Shown here in pieces: positions 1 to 4,528 of a DNA stretch of 5,010 nt (positions are counted from its first letter, which is position 1; each line of letters opens with the position of its first letter). A model generated the notes under the pieces. It ran no database searches, was not told where the DNA came from, and saw only the letters and a program-made list of their open reading frames with translations. Source of the DNA: Caldifarciminota bacterium (lineage in GTDB: Bacteria; Hydrothermota; Tepidihabitantia; Tepidihabitantales; JAOUPE01); NCBI GenBank assembly GCA_029880025.1, contig JAOUPE010000134.1, forward strand, positions 1 to 5,010, read 5' to 3'. A program made the position numbers and the translations under genes.

Positions 1-1
1 C

Positions 2-142
2 AATTTGCCTAAATACTTTGAACAGGATGGAATGCGAGTAAGATTTATTGGAAAAATAAATGGAGGCTGTAGTTATCACATGTGGGGTATTGGAATCGTT
101 TTAACCTACATCGAGAAATTACAATTTCCTTTTAATCACTGA
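2..142 (+). CDS. C-terminal end of a small hypothetical protein (5' end outside window)
   Basis: An open frame enters from the left edge and runs 46 codons to a TGA at 140-142. The visible residues begin NLPKYFEQDGMRVRFIGKI and end with LTYIEKLQFPFNH. The pattern 'LP..F..DG.RVRF.GKI ... H..G....LT.IEKL' resembles the C-terminal segment of small secreted or lipoprotein-like proteins seen in several uncultured bacterial lineages. That resemblance is from memory and only approximate, and I know no function for the family. The alternating hydrophobic pattern (VRFIGKI, GIGIVLTYI) suggests beta strands. Neither the start codon nor any signal peptide can be seen. The gene-like residue pattern and lack of stops support a real coding end, but the short length limits certainty. 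Confidence 0.6.
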   Translation, partial: NLPKYFEQDGMRVRFIGKINGGCSYHMWGIGIVLTYIEKLQFPFNH

Positions 143-201
143 TTTATTATTAAAACAAACTTTTTTTATGAAATTGATGAATAGAAAAATAATAGGCACA
201 A

Positions 202-229
202 ACCAGATTTTCTGAAATCAAAATTTGGT
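202..229 (+). other. AU-rich hairpin, possible 3' end structure of the upstream gene
   Basis: The arms ACCAGATTTT (202-211) and AAAATTTGGT (220-229) can pair over ten positions in plus-strand RNA, one of them a G-U pair, around an 8-nt loop. It lies 60 nt after the stop of the truncated gene. No U-tract follows, so it is not a convincing intrinsic terminator on this strand. It could be an mRNA 3' structure or chance in AT-rich sequence. Confidence 0.25.
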
Positions 230-270
230 GAGTCTTACAAGAAATATTGGTTGATAGTGAAGCCTGCCGA

Positions 271-298
271 TTGACAGCGCCTTAATTGGCATTAAGAT
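271..298 (+). promoter_or_regulatory. Candidate promoter TTGACA-N16-TAAGAT upstream of the patatin gene
   Basis: A perfect -35 hexamer TTGACA (271-276) is followed after 16 bases by TAAGAT (293-298), a 4/6 match to the -10 consensus. The same hexamer pair with the same 16-base spacer occurs at 3544-3571 before the methyltransferase gene, and both continue into ATTAAGATTTC. The recurrence makes a real promoter more likely than the hexamers alone would. The -10 part overlaps a small inverted repeat (CTTAAT 281-286 / ATTAAG 291-296). No experimental start site is known. Confidence 0.45.
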
Positions 299-336
299 TT
301 CAATATGATTGGTAAATTAAGGGCAGAGGTGTCAGT

Positions 337-417
337 ATGTCTCAAATTTGCTGTCTGAACGATAGATACAAAAGCATCGATATAAAAGTAAGCCAAACAG
401 ATTCAGATTATTTCTGA
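337..417 (+). CDS. Possible 26-residue leader peptide or small ORF
   Basis: An ATG at 337 opens a 26-codon frame ending in TGA (415-417). It starts MSQICCLNDRYK and ends with TDSDYF. The purine-rich GCAGAGGTG (323-331) ends 5 nt before the ATG and could serve as a ribosome site. The frame would be the first one on a transcript from the candidate promoter at 271-298. The product has a Cys-Cys pair, no hydrophobic segment, and no family I recognise. It could be a regulatory leader peptide for the patatin gene about 150 nt downstream, or it could be chance: an ORF this short has little statistical support. Confidence 0.2.
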   Translation: MSQICCLNDRYKSIDIKVSQTDSDYF

Positions 418-427
418 TATGGGAGGG

Positions 428-473
428 TAAACGAACTGTGACCGGTTATTTTTGTTCGGTGATATTTCGTTTA
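428..473 (+). promoter_or_regulatory. Imperfect inverted repeat / leader hairpin before the patatin gene
   Basis: TAAACGAA (428-435) and TTCGTTTA (466-473) are perfect 8-base inverted copies. Inside them ACCG (441-444) pairs with CGGT (457-460), and three further pairs including one G-U (437-439 with 462-464) can bridge between the two, leaving single mismatches. The result is an RNA hairpin of roughly 15 pairs with a 12-nt T-rich loop. It ends 10 nt before the strong Shine-Dalgarno at 484-494. It could be a leader RNA structure or, at the DNA level, a repressor operator. No run of T follows the arm, so it is not a normal terminator. Confidence 0.4.
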
Positions 474-483
474 ACAAATAAGA

Positions 484-504
484 AGGAGGTGATATATGAC
501 ATAA
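484..504 (+). promoter_or_regulatory. Near-perfect Shine-Dalgarno driving a two-codon ORF (Met-Thr-stop)
   Basis: AAGGAGGTGAT (484-494) matches the complement of the 16S rRNA 3' end over eleven bases, better than the site of any full gene in the window. The first ATG at suitable distance is 496-498, 6 nt after GGAGG, and reads ATG ACA TAA. The gene proper starts 75 nt later with its own weaker site (AAAGGAG, 554-560). Such minimal ORFs can stall or recycle ribosomes and affect downstream translation; that role is inference here. It could also be the remnant of a gene lost by mutation. Confidence 0.4.
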
Positions 505-570
505 AGGAATGAATTTTCTTTTTGCGTTTAAAGAAATTTAAGCAAATGATGAGAAAGGAGATGAAACAAG

Positions 571-1584
571 ATGCCAGATAATAAAAAAACAGCATTAGTA
601 ATTTCTGGCGGCGGAGCTAAAGGTGCATTTGCGGTGGGTGTGATAAAGCACCTGTACTTAAAATACCGTAGTACTGGTTGGTTTAAGATTACTGGTGGTT
701 CTTCGACCGGCGCTCTCATTTCACCAATGGCGGCACTGATTGCCGCCCCTGATCCTATTGGTTCACAGGCATTTGAAAAACTGGAATATATTTATACCCA
801 TGTTACAACCAAAGATATTTTAAAAAAACAAAATATATTTGAATTGTTACTACGTCTGGATTGCTTGAATGAATCCGACCCTTTGAGTAGACTACTCCAT
901 CGGGAGCTCCGTCCGGAATGGTTTGCATGGTTACGTAGCCCAGAGGCACCAGATTGCTATGTAGTATATGTCAATTACCAAACTGGACAAAAAGTAGCGG
1001 TCATGCCTAAAGATGAAGGTATGAATCGGGAAAAATTTATCCAGGCAATGTTAGCATCGGCAAGTGTTCCGGTTGTAATGGAAGCAACAATAATCGATAA
1101 GGATGTTTGCTATGACGGTGGGGTACGCGATTTACTCCCTTTTAGTAAGGCAATTGACTTGGGTGCGGAAATAATCGTTCCGATTTTCCTGAGTCCGGAA
1201 AATTATGGCAGTACGCAAAATCGCTTTCGAAGGATGGACAAAATTCTACTTAGAACTCTCGACATCTTAATCGATGAAGCAACTAGAAACGATGTCGAAA
1301 TGGCGGAATTAATCAATATCGGTTTTCGAGCAAAACATGAATTATTCTCCGTTTTTGCCAAAGAGCAATCTGTACTTGATAAACTCAAGAATGTTTTTAA
1401 TAAGTCAGAATTCCACACCCTATTTGGACCAGAGAAACGTTTAATCAAAATTATAACCGGATTGAGACCGGATGAACAACTTACCGATGATTCACTAACC
1501 TTTGACCCAACAAAAATGCGGTTGTGGGTAGAATTAGGAAAACAAAAGGGAAAAGCAATACTAAAAGAAAGTCCTTTTATTTAG
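571..1584 (+). CDS. Patatin-like phospholipase (cytosolic, complete)
   Basis: This 337-residue protein has the hallmarks of the patatin family, serine lipid acyl hydrolases that cleave acyl chains from phospholipids with a Ser-Asp dyad. The glycine-rich oxyanion loop GGGAKG is at residues 13-18. The GxSxG nucleophile elbow (GSSTG, 43-47) puts the catalytic Ser at 45. The conserved ASASVP segment is at 162-167, and the DGG motif at 182-184 supplies Asp182. The hydrolase core is therefore intact and spans about residues 5-205; the remaining 130 residues form a charged helical C-terminal region I do not recognise. There is no signal peptide, so it should act from the cytosol. The ATG at 571 is preceded by AAAGGAG (554-560) with a 10-nt gap; an ATG at 561 is out of frame and stops at once. 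It converges with a minus-strand pair that includes a phospholipase C-like enzyme. Its substrate and trigger are unknown. Confidence 0.93.
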   Translation: MPDNKKTALVISGGGAKGAFAVGVIKHLYLKYRSTGWFKITGGSSTGALISPMAALIAAPDPIGSQAFEKLEYIYTHVTTKDILKKQNIFELLLRLDCLNESDPLSRLLHRELRPEWFAWLRSPEAPDCYVVYVNYQTGQKVAVMPKDEGMNREKFIQAMLASASVPVVMEATIIDKDVCYDGGVRDLLPFSKAIDLGAEIIVPIFLSPENYGSTQNRFRRMDKILLRTLDILIDEATRNDVEMAELINIGFRAKHELFSVFAKEQSVLDKLKNVFNKSEFHTLFGPEKRLIKIITGLRPDEQLTDDSLTFDPTKMRLWVELGKQKGKAILKESPFI

Positions 1585-1589
1585 GACTT
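1569..1589 (-). terminator. Candidate terminator hairpin of the minus-strand pair, overlapping the patatin stop codon
   Basis: AAGTCCT (1569-1575) and AGGACTT (1583-1589) form a perfect 7-base stem around a 7-nt loop. Read on the minus strand, the stem is followed by TCTTTTAG, a short T-rich run, so it could end transcripts coming from 1621. On the plus strand no T-run follows. The hairpin spans the patatin stop codon (1582-1584). The stem is only moderately stable and the T-run is interrupted. Confidence 0.35.
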
Positions 1590-1620
1590 ACTATTAAAAA
1601 AATAAATTAATTTAGGCCAA

Positions 1621-2121
1621 TTAACGTCTGTTCGTGGGTTGGGCTCCAATCGGCTTTAATGGTGTATTTTTAACACGGTCAGCTTCGTTCCGAATTTCTG
1701 GTGACTGAGTAGTGTCGTTAGCCAAATTATTAATAATGCGTTTCGCCTCGGTCCTAACCATATCGGATTGAGCCTCGTCGGTTATTATCGATTTAGCCAA
1801 ATCCAGTCTTCGCTCCGGATGCAGTTCATTTATTACTCCGGACAGCCTAACGGCAAAATCGGGTTTAACCATTTTTAGAAGACCAACCGCTAAGTTTTGC
1901 TGCATTGGGTTACCGCTGCTCATATCTTTATAAAAGATATCAAGGGCTTTTTGTTCGATAATTGCTTCTTGCTGCCTCTTTTGCAGGTTTGATTGATACA
2001 TTGTCCATAACCAGGGTAATACAATGACAACAACCGGGATAAAAAGCTTGCCAAATATTTCCGAGAGAATCTGAAGTTTCGCCCACGTGTCTCTGGTTGG
2101 ATTAGCTTTTTCGCTATTCAT
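1621..2121 (-). CDS. Single-pass membrane protein with cytosolic-type helical domain, unknown function
   Basis: I do not recognise a named family for this 166-residue protein. Residues 1-21 are polar (DTWAKLQILSE at 11-21). A hydrophobic segment at about 24-41 (KLFIPVVVIVLPWLW) is a clear transmembrane helix or uncleaved anchor. Residues 42-66 (NLQKRQQEAIIEQKALDIFYKDM) look like an amphipathic helix, and 70-132 is made of short charged helices (NLAVGLLKMVKPDFAVRL, RTEAKRIINNLA) that hint at a small helical-repeat domain. The tail is polar. The ATG at 2121 has AAAGGAGG (2134-2127) with a 5-nt gap, the same arrangement as the gene 86 nt upstream on the same strand, which suggests co-transcription. 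A TATAAT-like box (2146-2141) lies so close that the ribosome site would fall at the RNA 5' end, so a private promoter is unlikely. A membrane-tethered partner or regulator of the neighbouring lipase is one guess. Confidence 0.8.
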   Translation of the reverse strand: MNSEKANPTRDTWAKLQILSEIFGKLFIPVVVIVLPWLWTMYQSNLQKRQQEAIIEQKALDIFYKDMSSGNPMQQNLAVGLLKMVKPDFAVRLSGVINELHPERRLDLAKSIITDEAQSDMVRTEAKRIINNLANDTTQSPEIRNEADRVKNTPLKPIGAQPTNRR

Positions 2122-2207
2122 ATCAACCTCCTTTCAATTGATTATATACATCAAGTTACATCTTACTTTTCAAGCCTATGAATCAAGCCAATTCTGAGCT
2201 TGACCAT

Positions 2208-3242
2208 TTATTTCTTAAATGTTTCCCAAACATTGAACCAGATGCGTGCGATCGATTCAACGGTATCATGGAAGATACGGTTTGTTACATCTTTGAATTC
2301 TTTTTCTCCAATGTCATTAATTGGTTTTTTGGCATTTGGGTAAGACTTGGTAGGCAGCCATTTTCTTGAAACTGCGTAAGAAATTCTCGTTATGTAAACC
2401 ATCTCCCGCCAAACATCCCTTTTTACTTTTGAAATCCCTTCCGGATTTAATTCGAAGGTCTCATTTTTATCAATCTCAATTTGTGTCTCAGGGGGGAAAT
2501 CCATAACAATCTCATCGACTGTTTTTTTTGTATAATCGTGCAGTGCCAATTTTTCGTGAACTGGAAACCATTCTTCCCAGGTTTCTTCAATTGCCGGATG
2601 TAGCGCATCCGGAAGTCGTCTCGTTTTTGAACCTTTACCGCCATAGTCTCTTAAGTCGCAGTGTAGCGGCATGTGAGCATCACAAATATAGTGACTAAGC
2701 ATAAAGAACATCAGAGCAATCTGGCGGGCAGAAAAATTGGGTGAAAGTGATAAATTTTTGATTGTTTGACCGGACAAATTATCCTTGTAAGTTCTTGGTG
2801 ATTTACCTTTAACATAAAATGGTATCGGGTAATCGGAAAGTTTGAGCATATCTGCGATAGTGTGAGAAAGAGCAAGCACTCGGTCGGGCAGATGTCCACC
2901 TTTTTCAGGATGTGAGCGATACGGTTTATCTAGTTCATCTGAATCTTTGATATAATCGAGGCAGAGACGCTTTCCTTTAAGATTTGCTTTAAGCGTCTTG
3001 TAATCATCGGAGAATCGGTCAGTCATTTCTTTCTGTTCCAAACCGAGCATTTTAGGGTCGCTGTCCATTTTATAAATATGTCCGTACCGCATATCGCCGA
3101 GCTGGGTATCCGGCAACCAGGCTCCTTTCCAGACATCGGATAGATAATAAGAAAGCAGTTCGATTAGCTTTGGGGTTTTTTTCGAGTCATCAAGCAATTT
3201 ATAAACTCGTAACGTGACCCAGGCATGGGCTCTTTGTTTCAT
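2208..3242 (-). CDS. Zinc-dependent phospholipase C / S1-P1 nuclease-fold protein, cytosolic
   Basis: This 344-residue, mostly helical protein carries the metal ligands of the fold shared by Bacillus-type zinc-dependent phospholipase C and P1 nuclease. Visible are HAW at residues 6-8, LPD with Asp45, His55, then H184-xxx-D188-xxxxx-H194 within SHYICDAHMPLH, Asp199 in DYGG, and H215-xxx-E219 in LHPAIEETW. The HxxxD, PLH and HxxxE spacings match the phospholipase; its last ligand is Glu, as here, whereas P1 nuclease has Asp. The spacing between the second and third His elements is larger than I recall for the Bacillus enzyme. Secreted members are processed to an N-terminal Trp ligand, but this protein has no signal peptide and starts six residues before the first His, so it is probably cytosolic. 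It should be a phosphodiesterase on phospholipid or nucleic acid; which cannot be told. ATG at 3242 has AAAGGAGG (3255-3248). It is the first gene of a probable two-gene transcript with the membrane protein. Confidence 0.82.
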   Translation of the reverse strand: MKQRAHAWVTLRVYKLLDDSKKTPKLIELLSYYLSDVWKGAWLPDTQLGDMRYGHIYKMDSDPKMLGLEQKEMTDRFSDDYKTLKANLKGKRLCLDYIKDSDELDKPYRSHPEKGGHLPDRVLALSHTIADMLKLSDYPIPFYVKGKSPRTYKDNLSGQTIKNLSLSPNFSARQIALMFFMLSHYICDAHMPLHCDLRDYGGKGSKTRRLPDALHPAIEETWEEWFPVHEKLALHDYTKKTVDEIVMDFPPETQIEIDKNETFELNPEGISKVKRDVWREMVYITRISYAVSRKWLPTKSYPNAKKPINDIGEKEFKDVTNRIFHDTVESIARIWFNVWETFKK

Positions 3243-3244
3243 TT

Positions 3245-3281
3245 TGCCCTCCTTTCGTTTTATGTCTTTTCCGACAGGGCA
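3245..3281 (-). promoter_or_regulatory. Possible hairpin covering the ribosome site of the phospholipase C-like gene
   Basis: In minus-strand RNA, UGCCCU (3281-3276) is complementary to AGGGCA (3250-3245), which overlaps the end of the AAAGGAGG ribosome site and the spacer before the ATG. A second small stem, UGUC/GACA (3276-3273 with 3266-3263) with loop GGAAAA, lies in between and would compete or stack with it. Pairing would limit ribosome access. The stems are short, so chance is possible. Confidence 0.25.
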
Positions 3282-3303
3282 GAAATATTATTATTATTCT
3301 GAA

Positions 3304-3316
3304 AGGTTATTAACCT
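3304..3316. promoter_or_regulatory. 13-bp palindrome AGGTTA-T-TAACCT, possible operator
   Basis: Perfect six-base arms flank a single T. It sits 62 bp upstream of the phospholipase C-like start codon and downstream of the candidate minus-strand promoter at 3427-3455, where a dimeric repressor could block transcription. No regulator gene is in the window, and palindromes of this size also arise by chance in AT-rich DNA. Confidence 0.25.
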
Positions 3317-3426
3317 GAAATTATTTACTTTATAACAGCTATCATCCTTAGCCTGTAGAATCAGAAAAGACATTAAAACAAACATATAATTGAAAAACTT
3401 TAGTTTAAGTTAATTTTCAATGGAAT

Positions 3427-3455
3427 AAAGTAATCGAAAATTAAGAATTTGTCAA
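3427..3455 (-). promoter_or_regulatory. Weak candidate promoter for the minus-strand phospholipase/membrane protein pair
   Basis: On the minus strand a perfect TTGACA (3455-3450) is followed after 17 bases by TACTTT (3432-3427), which keeps the first two and last bases of the -10 consensus. The transcript would have a leader of roughly 175 nt before the ATG at 3242. Only the -35 box is good. Confidence 0.25.
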
Positions 3456-3543
3456 TAACAAGTCATTATGATTAATCCAGGTACAATTCCCTTATTTGCT
3501 GAAATTTTTATTAAACAAATCTAACACTATTATAGTTCAACGG

Positions 3544-3571
3544 TTGACAAAGCTAAAACAAGAATTAAGAT
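3544..3571 (+). promoter_or_regulatory. Candidate promoter TTGACA-N16-TAAGAT for the methyltransferase gene
   Basis: TTGACA (3544-3549) and TAAGAT (3566-3571) have a 16-base spacer, identical in hexamers and spacing to the pair at 271-298. A start near 3578 would give a leader of about 20 nt carrying the ribosome site AAAGGTGAT (3584-3592) before the ATG at 3598. Its -10 region lies inside the 19-bp direct repeat at 3563-3581. Confidence 0.5.
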
Positions 3572-3581
3572 TTCGGCATAG
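3563..3581. repeat. Left copy of a 19-bp direct repeat flanking the methyltransferase segment
   Basis: AATTAAGATTTCGGCATAG here recurs as AATTAAGATTTCGGTATAG at 4510-4528, same orientation, one mismatch. The left copy lies at the change from very AT-rich spacer to the higher-GC methyltransferase gene and contains the candidate -10 box of that gene. An 18/19 match between two places in 5 kb is unlikely by chance, though AT-rich bias makes it less improbable. Confidence 0.6.
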
Positions 3582-3597
3582 AAAAAGGTGATTTTTA

Positions 3598-4404
3598 ATG
3601 ACCTCAGTAGCTACGTTCAAAAACATGTTCAAAGGGGTGTCGTTGGAAGTCGAAGATCTGTTACTACTTGAGTCCTTCCAGCTCAGCTATTTACCAGGAT
3701 TTATACCCGAGCACGAATTGGCTGCTGTGCTCTGGGCTAATCCTGCAATCAAGCGAGTGTGGACGAAACGATGTCCCGATATAACAGACTTTATAGAGCG
3801 GGTCCTTAAGAAATTTGGACCCGCGGCAAATGAGGAAGAATTAACCATTTATTCTGATAAAGTGGTATGGACTATCGCCGACTTGCTTGTTTATAACAAA
3901 TACCCTGAAGCTTACGATTCCTTGGAATTCCACAAGTGGGATTTTGCCGAAATAACTTCGCTCGTGTCGCTAGAACAGAAGTTGGTTGTTGACGGTGGTG
4001 CCGGCACCGGAAAGGTAGCGTTAGAAGCGGCTCGTGCCGCCCGTCATGTCTTCGCAGTGGAGCCGGTGTCTCGGCTGAGACAGTTCATCCGCGGCAAGGC
4101 GGCACAAATGAATCTAAACAATGTGTTTGTAATAGATGGTTTCTTACACGCGATTCCGCTGCCTGATGGTTATGCCGATGTTCTGATCACGTCTCATGCC
4201 CTTGGTTGGCGGCTGAAGGATGAGCTAAATGAATTTGAACGGGTGGTCAAGAAAGGCGGCTTTATCGTCCACTGTCCTGGCACGGCTGAAAAGGCGTCAG
4301 AAGAAGAACAGCATAAGATTTTAATCTCCCCTGCCTGGAGATATCAATTTTCTCGCTATAGGGAAGTGGACGGCTGGAAGCGGAAGTACTGGAAGAAACT
4401 TTAG
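3598..4404 (+). CDS. Class I SAM-dependent methyltransferase (Methyltransf_11-like)
   Basis: This 268-residue protein has an N-terminal helical part of about 120 residues followed by a Rossmann-fold methyltransferase domain. Motif I is VDGGAGTG (131-138), the SAM-binding glycine loop. The acidic end of strand beta-2 is Glu155 in VFAVEP, and the later motif DGFLHAIPLPDG (180-191) leads into ADVLITSHALGW and ERVVKKGGFIVHCPG (214-228), typical of small-molecule methyltransferases of the UbiE/Methyltransf_11 kind. The substrate cannot be deduced. It is probably cytosolic, with no signal peptide or membrane segment. The ATG at 3598 follows AAAGGTGAT (3584-3592). The gene appears monocistronic, with its own promoter-like site 27 nt upstream. 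It is visibly richer in GC than its surroundings and lies between two direct repeats, suggesting recent acquisition. The C-terminus ends in basic residues (WKRKYWKKL). Confidence 0.88.
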   Translation: MTSVATFKNMFKGVSLEVEDLLLLESFQLSYLPGFIPEHELAAVLWANPAIKRVWTKRCPDITDFIERVLKKFGPAANEEELTIYSDKVVWTIADLLVYNKYPEAYDSLEFHKWDFAEITSLVSLEQKLVVDGGAGTGKVALEAARAARHVFAVEPVSRLRQFIRGKAAQMNLNNVFVIDGFLHAIPLPDGYADVLITSHALGWRLKDELNEFERVVKKGGFIVHCPGTAEKASEEEQHKILISPAWRYQFSRYREVDGWKRKYWKKL

Positions 4405-4509
4405 AAAGACCGCACTCTGAAAACACAGGGTTGTTGACTCGCTCGACGGCGACCTTCACCCAGGATTCCCGAAGACTCAAAACCGAATTCAGCCCGCGGT
4501 TACCGCCAA
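4405..4509. other. GC-rich non-coding tail after the methyltransferase gene
   Basis: This spacer between convergent genes is about 55% GC by hand count (58 of 105), much higher than the flanks. Its only clear internal symmetry is GCGGT-T-ACCGC (4496-4506), without a T-run on either strand, so I cannot call an intrinsic terminator. It looks like leftover sequence brought in with the methyltransferase gene. Confidence 0.4.
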
Positions 4510-4528
4510 AATTAAGATTTCGGTATAG
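4510..4528. repeat. Right copy of the 19-bp direct repeat, overlapping the end of the RsmC-like gene
   Basis: AATTAAGATTTCGGTATAG matches 3563-3581 at 18 of 19 positions. Here it encodes, on the minus strand, the last residues of the RsmC-like protein (IPKS and stop). Unlike the left copy, it has no TTGACA at the right distance, so it is not a promoter. It marks the change from the GC-rich tail to AT-rich coding sequence. Confidence 0.6.

Larger units (their letters stand above)
143..570. other. Gene-poor leader region upstream of the patatin gene
   Basis: This 428-bp stretch has no ORF longer than about 26 codons that looks coding. It holds, in order, an AU-rich hairpin (202-229), a promoter-like pair (271-298), a possible short ORF with a Shine-Dalgarno (337-417), an imperfect inverted repeat (428-473), a near-perfect Shine-Dalgarno with a two-codon ORF (484-504), a 10-codon ATG frame (509-541) with no properly spaced ribosome site of its own, and the ribosome site of the patatin gene (554-560). 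If the 271-298 promoter is used, the patatin mRNA would have an untranslated leader of about 265 nt, long enough for leader-based regulation. No known riboswitch or T-box signature was recognised. Confidence 0.6.
3243..3597. other. AT-rich divergent intergenic region
   Basis: This 355-bp region lies between the minus-strand phospholipase gene and the plus-strand methyltransferase gene. Positions 3421-3540 are only about 24% GC by my hand count. It contains the ribosome site and a possible masking hairpin of the phospholipase mRNA (3245-3281), a 13-bp palindrome (3304-3316), candidate promoters for both directions (3427-3455 minus, 3544-3571 plus), and the left copy of a 19-bp direct repeat (3563-3581). 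I see no coding sequence in it. Confidence 0.6.
3582..4509. other. Candidate inserted cassette between the direct repeats
   Basis: This 928-bp segment carries one complete gene and a GC-rich tail and is bounded by 19-bp direct repeats. By hand count the DNA just left (3421-3540) is about 24% GC, the tail inside the right end (4405-4509) about 55%, and the flank beyond the right repeat (4561-4680) about 32%. This fits acquisition of a foreign segment with a target-site duplication or repeat-mediated exchange. No transposase, recombinase or terminal inverted repeat is visible, so the mechanism is unknown and the insertion itself is inference. Confidence 0.3.

Noticed and set aside
528..719. Minus-strand ORF of 63 codons
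   Set aside because: It overlaps the patatin ribosome site and catalytic N-terminus on the other strand, and its residues show no family pattern; it is a shadow.
1203..1448. Minus-strand ORF of 81 codons inside the patatin gene
   Set aside because: It lies fully inside a well-supported gene and has no ribosome site or recognisable motif.
2183..2203. TCAAGC/GCTTGA inverted repeat just after the phospholipase C-like stop
   Set aside because: On the minus strand it is followed by ATTCAT with no T-run, and the stem is six pairs around a 9-nt loop; too weak to call a terminator.
2178..2369. Plus-strand ORF of 63 codons with an aromatic-rich stretch
   Set aside because: It is antisense to the C-terminus of the phospholipase C-like gene; the apparent hydrophobicity comes from reading Lys/Glu codons in reverse.
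2447..2899. Two minus-strand ORFs (2447-2644 and 2711-2899) inside the phospholipase C-like gene
   Set aside because: They are out-of-frame readings of the gene that carries all the metal-ligand motifs.
571..3242. CBASS-type defence system built on the patatin effector
   Set aside because: No CD-NTase or accessory gene is present, and both neighbours are accounted for. The patatin alone does not justify the call.
4434..4439. TTGACT as a third -35 box before the right repeat copy
   Set aside because: It is more than 70 bp from the TAAGAT of the right copy, and no plus-strand gene follows.
4262..4480. Minus-strand ORF of 72 codons across the end of the 3598-4404 gene
   Set aside because: It is antisense to conserved methyltransferase sequence and the GC-rich tail, with low-complexity serine runs and no ribosome site.
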